The position numbers were made by a program, and so were the translations under genes. The notes beneath the pieces are model-generated. The model searched no databases. It had not been told where the DNA came from and worked only from the letters and a program-made list of their open reading frames with translations. This document shows, one piece after another, positions 43,301 to 45,079 of a DNA stretch of 64,000 nucleotides. How positions within the stretch are numbered: position 1 is the stretch's first letter; each line of letters starts with the position of its first letter. This DNA is from Verrucomicrobiia bacterium. Its GTDB lineage: Bacteria; Verrucomicrobiota; Verrucomicrobiia; Verrucomicrobiales; DEV007. The DNA lies in assembly GCA_030427505.1 (NCBI GenBank), contig JAUICH010000027.1:1-64000 (forward strand), in the 5' to 3' direction.

Positions 43301-44125
43301 AACCTGGCCGATCTGGTGGACCTGGCGAATCTCTACACGGGCTCCACCGATGGGACTTCACAGGTTCGCTGGCTGGAGAACAAGACCGCCATCCAACTGA
43401 CGGAGGACACGGCCAACTACTCCACCTCGCTGGGCAACTACAGCCTCTACTACGACACCATCGAAGGCATCGCGGTCTCATCGGGCGGCGGTGACGATGG
43501 CGGTGGCGATACCGGTGGAACCGGCGGCGACGGAAGTGGTGGCGGCAGTACCGGCGGAACGGGTGGCGGTTCTGATACGGGTGGAACCGGTGGAACGGGT
43601 GGCGGTTCTGATACGGGTGGAACCGGTGGAACGGGTGGCGGTATCGGAGGTACTGGTGGCGGCGCCGACGGAGGAGAAGAGGTGGACGAAGACGCGGATA
43701 TCGTCTTGGTGGAAGGTTTGTTCCTGATTCGTGACGGTGTGGTGGGATTTGTTCCGGGGCTCCTCGGCCCGAACTTCACACCGGTCGGGCCGGTCGTGTC
43801 GAATGATTACCTGGACGATTCCCTGACTCATCTTATCGACCGTTGGTCGGATTCGTTTGGGAAATACTCGACGTTTGGCTGGGGCGAGCCGGGAGGGTAC
43901 TTCTTCGAAATCGGCTACTCCGAACTCGCGGGTCCTGGCGGCTACTCCAGCTTCTTGGTATTCGGCACGGGAGAATTTGGCACCACCTTATTCCAACCGG
44001 AGATTTACGTCGGGCTGGAAAACTCCGATGAACTCCGCAAGCTGATCGAGCTGCAATTGGAACTCTACGGCAGCTTTGGCGATGGTGCGGACGAGCCGGA
44101 CGGCGAAGAGAAAGAAGAGGAATAA
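19328..44125 (+). CDS. Giant TPS-type filamentous haemagglutinin-like exoprotein, 8,265 residues
   Basis: Starts with GTG; an in-frame TAG lies one codon upstream, so no earlier start exists. Residues 1-35 form a signal peptide with a charged n-region and a hydrophobic LLIVCLVMPGLVAW core. Residues about 36-280 match the TPS/haemagglutinin-activity domain: INWESFSIG, QPGATSAALNRV, and NPNGI at 118-122. Residues 280-650 are Gly-rich FHA-type coils ending in GGFVEVSGK and GTLLLDP, both typical of large TPS exoproteins. The rest is about 155 copies of Y-A-[QM]-I-G-[HN]-G-G with strand spacers, interrupted by two long AGWDG modules. A GTGGGSDTGGT linker, a GWGEPG module and an acidic tail close the protein. 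Expected route: Sec, then an outer-membrane TpsB porin, but no TpsB gene is in the window. Role as adhesin or matrix fibre is inferred. Confidence 0.95.
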   Translation: MKPLLSFLRNKNLTKLLIVCLVMPGLVAWPTVSWSNPSGGVVVNGLAEIGEGLDGNLSILQHSDKAIINWESFSIGPGELTQFFQPGATSAALNRVSTGNPSLIQGALRANGNLLLINPNGIVVGPTGTVDVNGFVASTLELSDAQFLAGGDLLFSGVTEAGVQNFGRINGVGGDVFLIGKTVTNSGSILAPNGRVGLAAGQEVLISAAPDANGERVFVRPTAGTGGIGIGVDNSGLIEGAAVELKAHGNMYALAINNSGSIRATGAVNSGGGVYLRSEGGRIDNTGVIEATMPNGDGGRILIDAGVGGIVNAGGTLKADAAGSGHGGSVTLLGDQINVQAGASISAEGDLGGGTVQIGANPISGRPGEAEASDINIAEGSNISVRSGSAEGGKIFVTGNSASTVRIGGELNARSDTQKGGTVQVWGAQVTLAPGSYIDAGGGTGGGDIEITADGELMVNGVVVAQGDTGKGGEIHLGGKDKVTVTPGAVVNADGGTDGGTIQVASDANGATQVDGALSAVGGSGQGGTISVEGGEVGVGGTAVIDASGGSGGGQVFVGGGFRGSDPSLLNASKTTVAAGAQIKADATQSGAGGSVVVWSDGDTLFQGDISAQGMNQGGFVEVSGKQRLGFHGTVSTLASQGPSGTLLLDPHNGVISSGASTGQQDDFVVNNTALAGTLQAGNNVIISTSGPGVTQDGDLTVEDAVLWDSVGSLTLLANDDLQFNASVRNDGSGAINIVSGWDDSTGLPFPIVYTPPQTTGAGAFDMAAIFTDPTSYGASSGTVTIGDGTQTTGIEVGSRQGDTNVAAYGVALNGGTAADAYAQLGYRTQVTGTGATGNIRVDTLEGGVSLASGSAQNTYTQIGHGGSGSAATAPQSGNVTVDATRGTTDGDILLQGGGANAYAQIGHGGFENDGAFGLAGDQLVVNANAITLNGGGASEAYAQIGFGGMNASGAHTGDIFINYDPNSNTAAGGGGAIQLNGGGASGTTNAYAQIGHGGVNTDSTKTGNITLGQAGAITLQGGDGTAAYAQFGHGGYESDGGMSGDINIQSATSVTLTGGGTDDGAYAHIGHGGIDGSGNLSGDVILDTIDNAVTLNGGTGNETYAMIGHGGVRATGTKGNLVAIDDPGVEEIRVVAGSVVLNGGTFDTALGDRTDSFAMIGHGGVSSSGLSGAHINVTAEDTVVDINGGSAVNAYGMIGHGGVLSRSNHFGNISVTAETDVTVTGGLGRPTFTQIGHGGYDSDASSGGGHTGDITVTATTGDLIQQGGQQSAGSVGEYAWSQIGHGGHISTGNHSGDVTVSVGDSLLMERGLRDVTYKQIGHGGLNFSGNLSGNIIVAVENDIDMFGHTNDFSYAMIGHGGRNITGTKSSDIFAVTSNNGSLDMRAGNVGSVNEDGRRVFSQIGHGGVESNGAITGDMSVQIDGSITMQGGGRDFNYVQIGHGGYDSDSTRAGTLSINTVAGTGNGAITLTGGDNTGTYAMIGHGGASADGAKDGDLVIGNATGITLNGVGTSAAGTVNPSDSTDTLGVFAQIGHGGADGSGNITGDVILEDIAGTVTLNGSSVAAGGSAVEETYAMIGHGGTRYDGTKGDLDNDEVTVNAVSVTGTAGTATGVYVQIGNGGYLSSGSGLANINVITTGNSVTMSGGSMLGAYAQIGHGGYNESRDLSGTGGTDIGARTGYAYATHGGHITINGGTGSVTFSGGGGVGAYAQAGHGGYRNSAVIGEGHYGDIDIDAGTFVAVEGGAGENSYAQVGHGGFQAVGNHGFGDVEGGADDDGDISIDAGSYVFIGDNGADNDADGLRAYSQVGHGGFDADYDTFTGAAGLQDTQAVYDDNRPVNLQGSITVNAGGNIDVRSSQDTNEAAQAYGQIGHGGFDTTGNFGVAGNVITVNNSSGSGSIEIFATRASGGSVDRGTSGNYAMIGNGGAVNTEDGSAVQDATGTTNLDFSDPNLNATPAEGDHTANIVVSAGTGGLTAFAGTGNTSEAHIGHGGYNNGDGNADGTGHTGDVTVTSVNGNITIQGGNGGGYESPAQIGHGGINSDGDHSGNITVTAGGTGQVRLNGSGSSNSSVHIGHGGRNSDGNFGATDEDILITAGGNVLVNAGGSGSFAQIGHGGPNANGSHSIRNIRVESTGGRIDLTAGGSGGYTQIGLGGSSVSGDMTSTLISVISNGGIALVSGNSSTSNTYSQIGNGGQTQQGTKSGDVAVTAGGDVTLTAGDGTANYSHIGNGGHSAYGNATGNVSVTTTGGGSVSMTASSLANQSYAQIGNGGRYEPGSGGFIYTNQTGNITVNADGNITIQGGGGTSYALLGNGGRGVQSFDPGGTDPFTGGHSGTIDIDAGGDISLTGGSVTDPINGNGFALIGHGGDNSDGNHSGQIDVDFDGTLMLTGGGNPADVRDSEFAQIGHGGSSHTGTLDGDILVNQDGGTGTGITLTAGVSNNTNASIGHGGNNHSGDIGANTSANITVNTGGNVDLNGSSEATASNAYAQIGHGGANANGAVGNAAVSVTAAGAVLMDAGLGSNDYVQIGHGGYGSNLVMDAASNVNVTVQADGAVVINGTTGTTGVSAYAQIGHGGINAQLDMSTVTSANITVGSGGDVDLNGSTESTATNAYAQIGHGGTNISGGIQNAMVSVTAADAVLLDGGLGSNNYAQIGHGGVNSGLDISNSSIMVTAQGGRVDVLAGAASQAYAQIGHGGAVSNTNPVGTSVSNSDVTVLAQAGTVFVKGAVGNDAFAQIGHGGSQNSGGLSGDILVNATGDVSVIAGDQSRAYAQIGLGGHDSYGAKTGTVSVTSQTGSITVQASKTANQSQAQIGHGGRKDNTDDDYATGPFDYTGGITIDAAQDFTVDGGGGTSYAMVGHGGYDSDAVTGHNGDFNIDVGNDFKILGGAADDLGNSNGFAQVGHGGTESQGAHNGTMNVDFGGNLIITGGGDSVGDIKTQEQAQLGHGGLNSHGAQFGDILINQDGGTGTGIALSGGIENRSFAQIGHGGRNADGAQTGNITIFVNGDVSLTGGSDLETYAQIGHAGYSSSGTKTGQITIVTTSGGLDLVGGSDATAYAMIGHGDGTGTVGGNRTGDIFLQIDGETSLESNTGGYTLGHRTSSGAINSEFVLLSNSLDFDASSAATDFTISGTDGDAFQSQMAANLAAGNVTVGNLSTGDMNVVSDLLYNGANTLSYLSRGDLNFVDSQVLNSGSGDLNLIAGWDGATGLATLDTSAPFDNPPITGPLFQASAIQDDVTAAGFGNADDDGFGVVTVGGDTATELSAAGSKSGTTYVAGNAVNLRGSDGTVGAGAQIGYQTTTVDDDATGGILVESKEGGVNLTSGTAGSTYTQIGHGGLAAGDAGNHTGDVTVNARRGAADGDVTLTGGGTNAASYAQIGHGGYNHEGNHGAASDVITVIAGNVTGQGGGSGGAESYVQIGNGGYLARGSHQGIVQVYAEDSISFSGGTTHAYAQIGNGGYDSDDAGGDTTAARHSGNVSLVARTGDIYFEGGSGSSSYAQAGNGGSNVSGVLTGNVTARAGGDVTFLGGTGGDAYAQAGNGGFAAVADTATNLGHSGNVTISSGLAGPFSDVGDFDGDSTPDSITFVNNSVDGILIKGGPGSGTGGYAMAGNGGRNANGDHTGDISITASQNVAVEGGAGNTAFAQVGNGGDASSGDQNGSISIQSTGGAVSVLGGTGGNASAQVGHGGRLTTGNKGDADDTLTVQAAGDITLQGANGDNGYAQIGNGGIASTTGTRMGDIAVISDDGDILLSGGISTTLDDSYAMIGHGGTQSTANNTATSGDITVTALGTTGGNITLTAGSGGTGNGNFAKIGHGGNQIRSNQGTAGDFIAVNASKNLTLTGGSNDPSAPGAFAQIGNGGYDSDGNHAGDILINQDAAASGANVTLQGGSGVGAFAQIGHGGYLSTGDADGNLTLYLDGNVSLTGGSNTGAYAQIGHGGDGSSGDKNGQISIVTNGGDLDVIGGAAAAGYAMIGHGEPDGTETGERTGDIFIRIDGETSLESNSGGYILGHRTADTADNSFEFVFLSDLLDFDSTSAATDFTISGADGDGFQAMLGTNADFGNVTVGSLGTGNMNIQSGLLYNGSNVLSYLSEGDLNLLNAEIMNAGSGGLNLIAGWDGATGLATLDTTFPYDNPPITGPLFQASAIQGDATGNSFGNADDDGFGEVTVGGTAATGRSTAATAGGETYVAGFAVNVNASDSFANSSAQIGYRSTTVSATGDIVVQAKEGGVTLDSGSASSGYTQIGHGTRGGGTGVAQSGNISVDATRGATDGAVQLLGGGSGGSAQIGHGGNNYNGNMGLATQTITVRGGALTLQSGTAGQSYTQIGNGGYDSDGDHTGDIDVVVSGDISLATSTGGSAMAQVGHGGHSTSGDMSGSILLQTTGGTFSMQGSTGDSSFLMVGHGGQSSSGSKGADGDTITVQADGDILLAAGTVNNSNVQIGNGGLAATAGSGKIQFADISVISDNGNVTLTGGTTAADDAWVLIGNGGAQHSSTATGDILVEALNGTVTLNAGTGASAGGVDNPSFVQIGHGGHENDGTLGAADSRLVVNADSIELNGGDASEAYAQIGNGGFDADGTHRGDIFINYDPDSNTAVGGGGGIQINGGGTSGTVDAYAQIGHGGANGGGTQSGNLTLGQAGAISLQGGAGEAAYAQFGHGGHGGGGGNMSGDIDIQSTTSVTLTGGDTDDGAYAHIGHGGIDRSGNLSGDIILDTIANAVTLNGGTGNETYAMIGHGGVRATGTKGTFTGVADPDLDEVRVVAGSVVLNGGTFDTTLGDRDSSFAQIGHGGVDSSGNSGAHINVTAEDTVVDLNAGSAVDGYSMIGHGGDGATGDHLGNVSVTAATDVTVTGGLGRPTFAQIGHGGNNSGATTGHTGNVNVTATAGDLILEGGQQSTGGGVGEESFAHIGHGGDGSGGDHSGDVTAIVGDQLIMRLGLRDLNHKQIGHGGTNASGNLSGNITVTVENDIDMFGHSNDFSYAMIGHGGRNFSGSKSSDSFTVTSNNGSLDMRAGNVGSVNEDGRRVFSQIGHGGAESDGTITGDLSVQIDGSITMQGGGREFNYVQIGHGGYESDGSFSGSLSINTDTGTGTGAITLTGGDNTGAYAMIGHGGMEADGTKDGDVIVGNATGITLNGGGLATSPLSTGYYAQIGHGGADGSGAITGDVILQDIAGAVALNGGSFDEAYAQIGHGGTRYDGTKGDLANDEVTVNAVSITGTAGSAVGAYVQVGNGGYLSTGSGLANINVLTTGNSVTMSGGSALGAYAQIGHGGYNETREFDGTGDDIGASAIYADATHAGHIVINGGTGAVTFTGGSGDGAYAQAGHGGHRNSAVDGEGHHGDLSITAGTNIVFTGGTGEGAYVQAGHGGYQSVGNHGFGDVEGGTDDDGDISLSAAGTITIQGDNDSETDADGLRAYAQVGHGGFDADYDTFIVTDTDIADGGVPVYEDNRASNLQGNISVTSTSTTNGSIILRAGQNNEGAQAYAQIGHGGFDTTGNFGVAGNTIVVDNSADTTSTGYVRLISTQDGGASDRSSAGSYTQIGHGGPVNIETGSTQIFTGDAADPNANLAPAEGDHTGNITVSAGGGGVLLDAGTGNDGDARIGHGGQRNNDGSADGTATTGDITVTTVAGDINMLGGAGGGFQSPAQIGHGGIEYDGPASGSITVEAGTGGTGGAVLLNGSGSQRSYVMIGHGGNRADGSFGVATDNISVTAVDEILLQAGPLESFAMIGNGGFTAVGDHLVDSLSVTAGLGITLNAVNQNDSFAMIGLGGRDSDGNHTAGSITVEAGNGDIQLNSAAGTRAYTQIGVGGHGAQGDMAITGDLTVTASDNVSLNSGEGAQAYSMIGVGGNAVDGTNSANAINVTATSGGVTLTSASGGSDSFTQIGIGGHETDGTKTSAINVSAGTNVTVTAGNADTNYAMIGLGGHGAYGNGTGAISVTAGTSGDGSVTVTASDTNNQAYAQIGHGGRWEPTEGTFAESDFDGGITVNAATDILVDGGGGTSYAQIGHGGRSARATTGHTGNIDIDAGNDITLSGGVVSDPANSDGFAMIGHGGADSDGNHGGTIEVDLGGDLTLNGGGNPADTRINEFAQIGHGGTAHSGTLNGDILINQDGGTGGDITLTGGNQSTTYAQIGHGGAGQSGDIGATTANIVIDTDGAITLQGGLNALSSTAYAMIGGGGNGHTGAVNGNVTVNADDAVTLTGGAGAAAFAQIGGGGYYQNGNVSGNVSVTTGASVTLQGGSAADTYAQIGNGGRFTRGDLGGNVTVDATTGVDMNGGVGDNRAYVHIGHGGHDSEAASADGYSGTVMVTTNTGDITLDGGSPSTTYAQIGHGGYNNPGETFATAFSGDITVEATTGNVSLTGGITAMGGSQPYAMIGHGGYERDVTVANTDGDTGHHGNISVTAGQDISLASTGTGGQVYAQIGHGGAHADGDHGQADEDITVTAGGSVTLTGGVNTDNYVQIGNGGRLGIGDKSGDISVTAQTGSISITGGSGGRTYAMIGHGGHNSSGDLTGSITADAQTGVAVNGGSNQESFAMIGHGGDSATASGGVFSGAVEVTTNTGDISLLSNPTDNGSANRTFAQIGHGGYAAANGDYTGNLTVEATAGNVTLMASDLANNNYVMIGNGGISATAVNGHGGNIDVTAGLGVTVQAGGLGTGSARFAMIGHGGTNSDGNHGSTGESIEVTAHGGNVEVLGGDGDDYFAQIGSGGASNNGNITANIIVTSDTGNVNVVGGTFTESYAQIGHGGVNSIGDATGSITVDAQTGVNVTGGELQESYAQIGHGGDNARAGGVGFTGAVTVTTDTGNIALTSNPTTNSGANRTFAHIGHGGLLNASVDGDSTGDIEVIASAGSITLVAGDIASNNYVMIGHGGIGNDALTGHSGNITVTANQDVLVEAADAGSGGPRFAQIGHGGVGTDGSHGLDGESISVTAENGSVQVLGGQGDDFYAQIGNGGRSAVGNHTADITVTAATNVIVTANDGTGGSRGYAQIGNGGHNADGNHTGNISVTATAGNVELTGGTNGTFESYAQIGHGGVEAQGNLGEVNETLDVIAGTSIILNAGGSGDALAHIGYGGTNASGTMIADITVNAQNGMVTLTGGTNTGANARIGHGGRVADGTITGDIDVDAETGVSVSGGSGATAVFAQIGHGGHSWAGNITGSVDVTTQSGGIAISGGSSQESYALLGHGGDSAVAGGSGFDGSVTVLAVNGNIEILSNPTDTAGGNRTFAHIGHGGFNNGNVSGDFTGDVSVTASNGDISLQAADEGNNNYVMIGHGGVNDDATNGHSGNITVTASDDIELIGGGIGSGTATRQAQIGHGGNGSAGDHGSAGESIIVTAGTDGTGTITIQGGDEDAAYAQIGHGGTNSNGDMTADITVTAPDGILVQGNPGTSGTESYAQIGHGGYDSDGTRTGNIRVVATNTGADVVVQGGASLHSYGMIGHGGILSSGSATGDIVVIGDELFDVLGGTGEQAFAKVGHGGFNSDASASGDIYINYDPLLPGNSGGSGILRVLGGTGTAGDDAFAQIGHGGSESDGDKDGDILVQSATDIQIEGGDSDDNLAVIGHGGARASGLKDGAITVTSGAALTIQGGDENNAFAQIGHAGGDGYIGVESGTITVTAEDSLDLLGGTDNNTAARIGHGAASNDLNDASGNIVVTVNNGTLTLEGGTDANFSYSQIGHGGADGGLGDKTGNILVNVSNDVLLNAGVEDATYAQIGHGGFGSDLGVLGMDEDSNPSTTTRDLIMVMAGNDVILTASATSGASDAYAQIGNGGAEADSDANSHIVVMAGNDIGLVGGAGVRSYAQIGNGGTRADGDRTGDTFVDAGNNVSLTRGGGSNAYAKIGHGDQMFSGGNNSSGASSGNIQVTAGEDFTSTGGMVGHLDPDITTSATVSDASTYIAVSRNDVEATGTGTITTDADSVFTSAPDGELRFYIPARDNNLMAVGTQLNGTAFIGAVAAADDQREDEFIIHASDSDPAEHANLADLVDLANLYTGSTDGTSQVRWLENKTAIQLTEDTANYSTSLGNYSLYYDTIEGIAVSSGGGDDGGGDTGGTGGDGSGGGSTGGTGGGSDTGGTGGTGGGSDTGGTGGTGGGIGGTGGGADGGEEVDEDADIVLVEGLFLIRDGVVGFVPGLLGPNFTPVGPVVSNDYLDDSLTHLIDRWSDSFGKYSTFGWGEPGGYFFEIGYSELAGPGGYSSFLVFGTGEFGTTLFQPEIYVGLENSDELRKLIELQLELYGSFGDGADEPDGEEKEEE
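19433..20170 (+). other. TPS / haemagglutination-activity domain (PF05860-like)
   Basis: Encodes about residues 36-280 of the second giant protein. Visible hallmarks are I-W-x-S-F-x-I-G, Q-P-x(4)-S-x(2)-L-N-R-V, and the NPNGI box with the following G-VDVNGFVAST strand. In this family the domain is recognised by the POTRA domains of a TpsB transporter, so it is the best evidence for the export route. Confidence 0.88.
22020..26720 (+). repeat. Long internal duplication in second giant gene, copy 1 (partner near 32930-37740)
   Basis: The order of distinctive loops is repeated with an offset of about 10.9-11.1 kb. Examples are LNGGGASEAYAQIGFGG (22123) and LNGGDASEAYAQIGNGG (33020); the FNYVQIGHGGY unit (23634 and 34525); the DADYDTF loop (24774 and 35622); FDTTGNFGVAGN (24957 and 35816); SPAQIGHGGI (25420 and 36270); and the INQDGGTG loop (26600 and 37670). 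The offset shift from about 10.85 to 11.08 kb shows later small gains and losses. Confidence 0.8.
28560..34310 (+). repeat. Tandem 2.75-kb module with SLESN / GHRT / AGWDG landmarks (two adjacent copies)
   Basis: The block begins with GDIFLQIDGETSLESN, then GGYxLGHRT, FDxxSAATDFTISGxDGD, GNVTVGxLxTG, LLYNGxNxLSYLS, LNLIAGWDGATGLATLDT, DNPPITGPLFQASAIQ and GNADDDGFG. It occurs from about 28560 and again from about 31306, a period near 2,746 bp. A more diverged relative, INIVSGWDDSTGL, follows the TPS domain near 21535, and another, INIVAGWDGSTGL, opens the visible part of the first giant gene. The modules seem to punctuate the array; copy 2 runs into the 32.9 kb duplication. Confidence 0.7.
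38980..41470 (+). repeat. Three-fold repeated SNPT / NRTFA[QH]IGHGG / NNYVMIG module
   Basis: A block of about three to four helix turns recurs with SNPT at about 39053, 39788 and 41001. Each copy contains [SA]NRTFA or GNRTFA, then NNYVMIG, NGHxGNI or TGHSGNI, and a GxxGESIxVTA strand. Spacings of about 735 and 1,213 bp differ because extra GHGG units lie between copies 2 and 3. Confidence 0.7.
43557..43642 (+). repeat. 36-bp minisatellite in the Gly-rich linker
   Basis: Two identical 36-bp units (43557-43592 and 43593-43628) and part of a third encode GTGGGSDTGGTG-type repeats between the beta array and the C-terminal module. Exact DNA identity, unlike the diverged protein repeats around it, suggests recent slippage, so linker length may vary between strains. 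Confidence 0.85.
43717..44122 (+). other. Shared C-terminal module of the second giant protein
   Basis: Landmarks parallel those of the first giant protein: IRDGVVGFVPG, VVSNDYLDD, DSFG, GWGEPG, YSSFLVFG, LENS, a Leu-rich helix-like segment, then an acidic tail ending EEKEEE. Because the linker before it is low complexity, this is a discrete domain rather than part of the helix. Function unknown. Confidence 0.7.
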
Positions 44126-44199
44126 TCTCGAGGCCCGCGCGGGATCGTTCCAGTGAGGTTAGAAATCTGGATGCGGAGACTTTTTTCTCCAAATCGCAT

Positions 44200-44219
44200 A
44201 GACTACTGGAAAATAGTCT
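44200..44219. promoter_or_regulatory. Inverted repeat upstream of lutA (possible operator)
   Basis: AGACTA and TAGTCT form a perfect 6-bp inverted repeat with an 8-base spacer, 22 bp before the lutA ATG. It has no T-run, so a terminator is unlikely. Lactate operons are often repressed by a GntR-type regulator, but this repeat does not clearly match a known GntR consensus and no regulator gene is nearby. Confidence 0.3.
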
Positions 44220-44241
44220 GACCTGCTGATTAGATGAGAGG

Positions 44242-45051
44242 ATGTCTCATGAATCGACGGCTTCGCTTTTCGAATCGCTCTCAAACGCGTCCGGCATCCC
44301 GTTTTATTCCGGAGGCTCCGCCGGAAGGGAAGTGACCTTGATGGCGACGTGCCTCTGCGACGCCTTCTTTTCGGACGTGGCCGCGGCCACGGTGGAAGTT
44401 CTGGAACACGCGGGCTGCAAGGTCCGGTTTCCTGAAAAGCAAACCTGCTGCGGACAACCGGCGTTCAATTCCGGAGACTTCCACGCGGCGCGGGTGGTGG
44501 CCCGGCATACGGCCTGGGTGTTTTCGGGCGAGCAGCCGGTGGTCACTCCCTCCGGTTCTTGCGCCGCCATGCACCGGCATGGGCTGGGCGTGCTTTTTGA
44601 AGGGGCGGAACTCAGCGGAAATCTCAAGAGCCTGTCCGAACGTACTTGGGAACTGGCCGATTTTCTCGTTAACCAGCTCGGCGTTACCGAGTGGAAAGGA
44701 AAGATGGACCGGCGCCAGCGGATCGCTATTCATGACTCCTGCCACACGCGTGGCAGCGGCACCAGTCAGGCCATTCGGACTTTGTTAGGATCCATCGAGG
44801 GGCTCGAGATCGTGGAGTTCGACCAGGAGGAGCAATGCTGTGGCTTCGGTGGGACCTTTTCCATCTGTTTCCCCCACATTTCTCGCGAAATGGGCACCTT
44901 GAAGCTGGACCATGCCTTGGCAGGCGGGCCAGAATGGCTGGTATCGGGAGACATGAGCTGCCTCATGCACCTTAAGGGACTGGCGGAACGGGAAGAACGC
45001 CCCCTCAAGATTCGGCATGTGGCACAGGTGTTGCGCGACGCCATCGCCTGA
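44242..45051 (+). CDS. lutA: LutA, L-lactate utilization (Fe)-(S) oxidoreductase subunit
   Basis: Cytoplasmic subunit of the LutABC complex, which oxidises L-lactate to pyruvate. Two CCG cysteine-rich boxes are present: TCCGQPAFNSG near the N-terminus and QCCGFGGTFSICFPHIS near the C-terminus, with TPSGSCAAM between them. Family members usually begin very near the MATCLCDAFF strand. The ATG at 44242 gives a 30-residue extension, whereas the GTG at 44332, just after a GGAAGGGA run, would give a typical length of about 240. I list the longer form but consider 44332 equally possible. First gene of a lutA-lutB-lutC set. Confidence 0.92.
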   Translation: MSHESTASLFESLSNASGIPFYSGGSAGREVTLMATCLCDAFFSDVAAATVEVLEHAGCKVRFPEKQTCCGQPAFNSGDFHAARVVARHTAWVFSGEQPVVTPSGSCAAMHRHGLGVLFEGAELSGNLKSLSERTWELADFLVNQLGVTEWKGKMDRRQRIAIHDSCHTRGSGTSQAIRTLLGSIEGLEIVEFDQEEQCCGFGGTFSICFPHISREMGTLKLDHALAGGPEWLVSGDMSCLMHLKGLAEREERPLKIRHVAQVLRDAIA

Positions 45052-45079
45052 CTTAGTTCTCCTCCGGCCTCATTCAGAA

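Noticed and set aside
33-44125. RTX calcium repeats or LbetaH hexapeptide repeats as the explanation of the array
   Set aside because: The GGxGxDxhx nonapeptide pattern is absent, and the octapeptide does not repeat on a six-residue period.
45017-45079. Upstream ATG for lutB overlapping lutA
   Set aside because: Adds 21 residues with no LutB similarity and overlaps the lutA coding end; ATG 45080 fits the family length.
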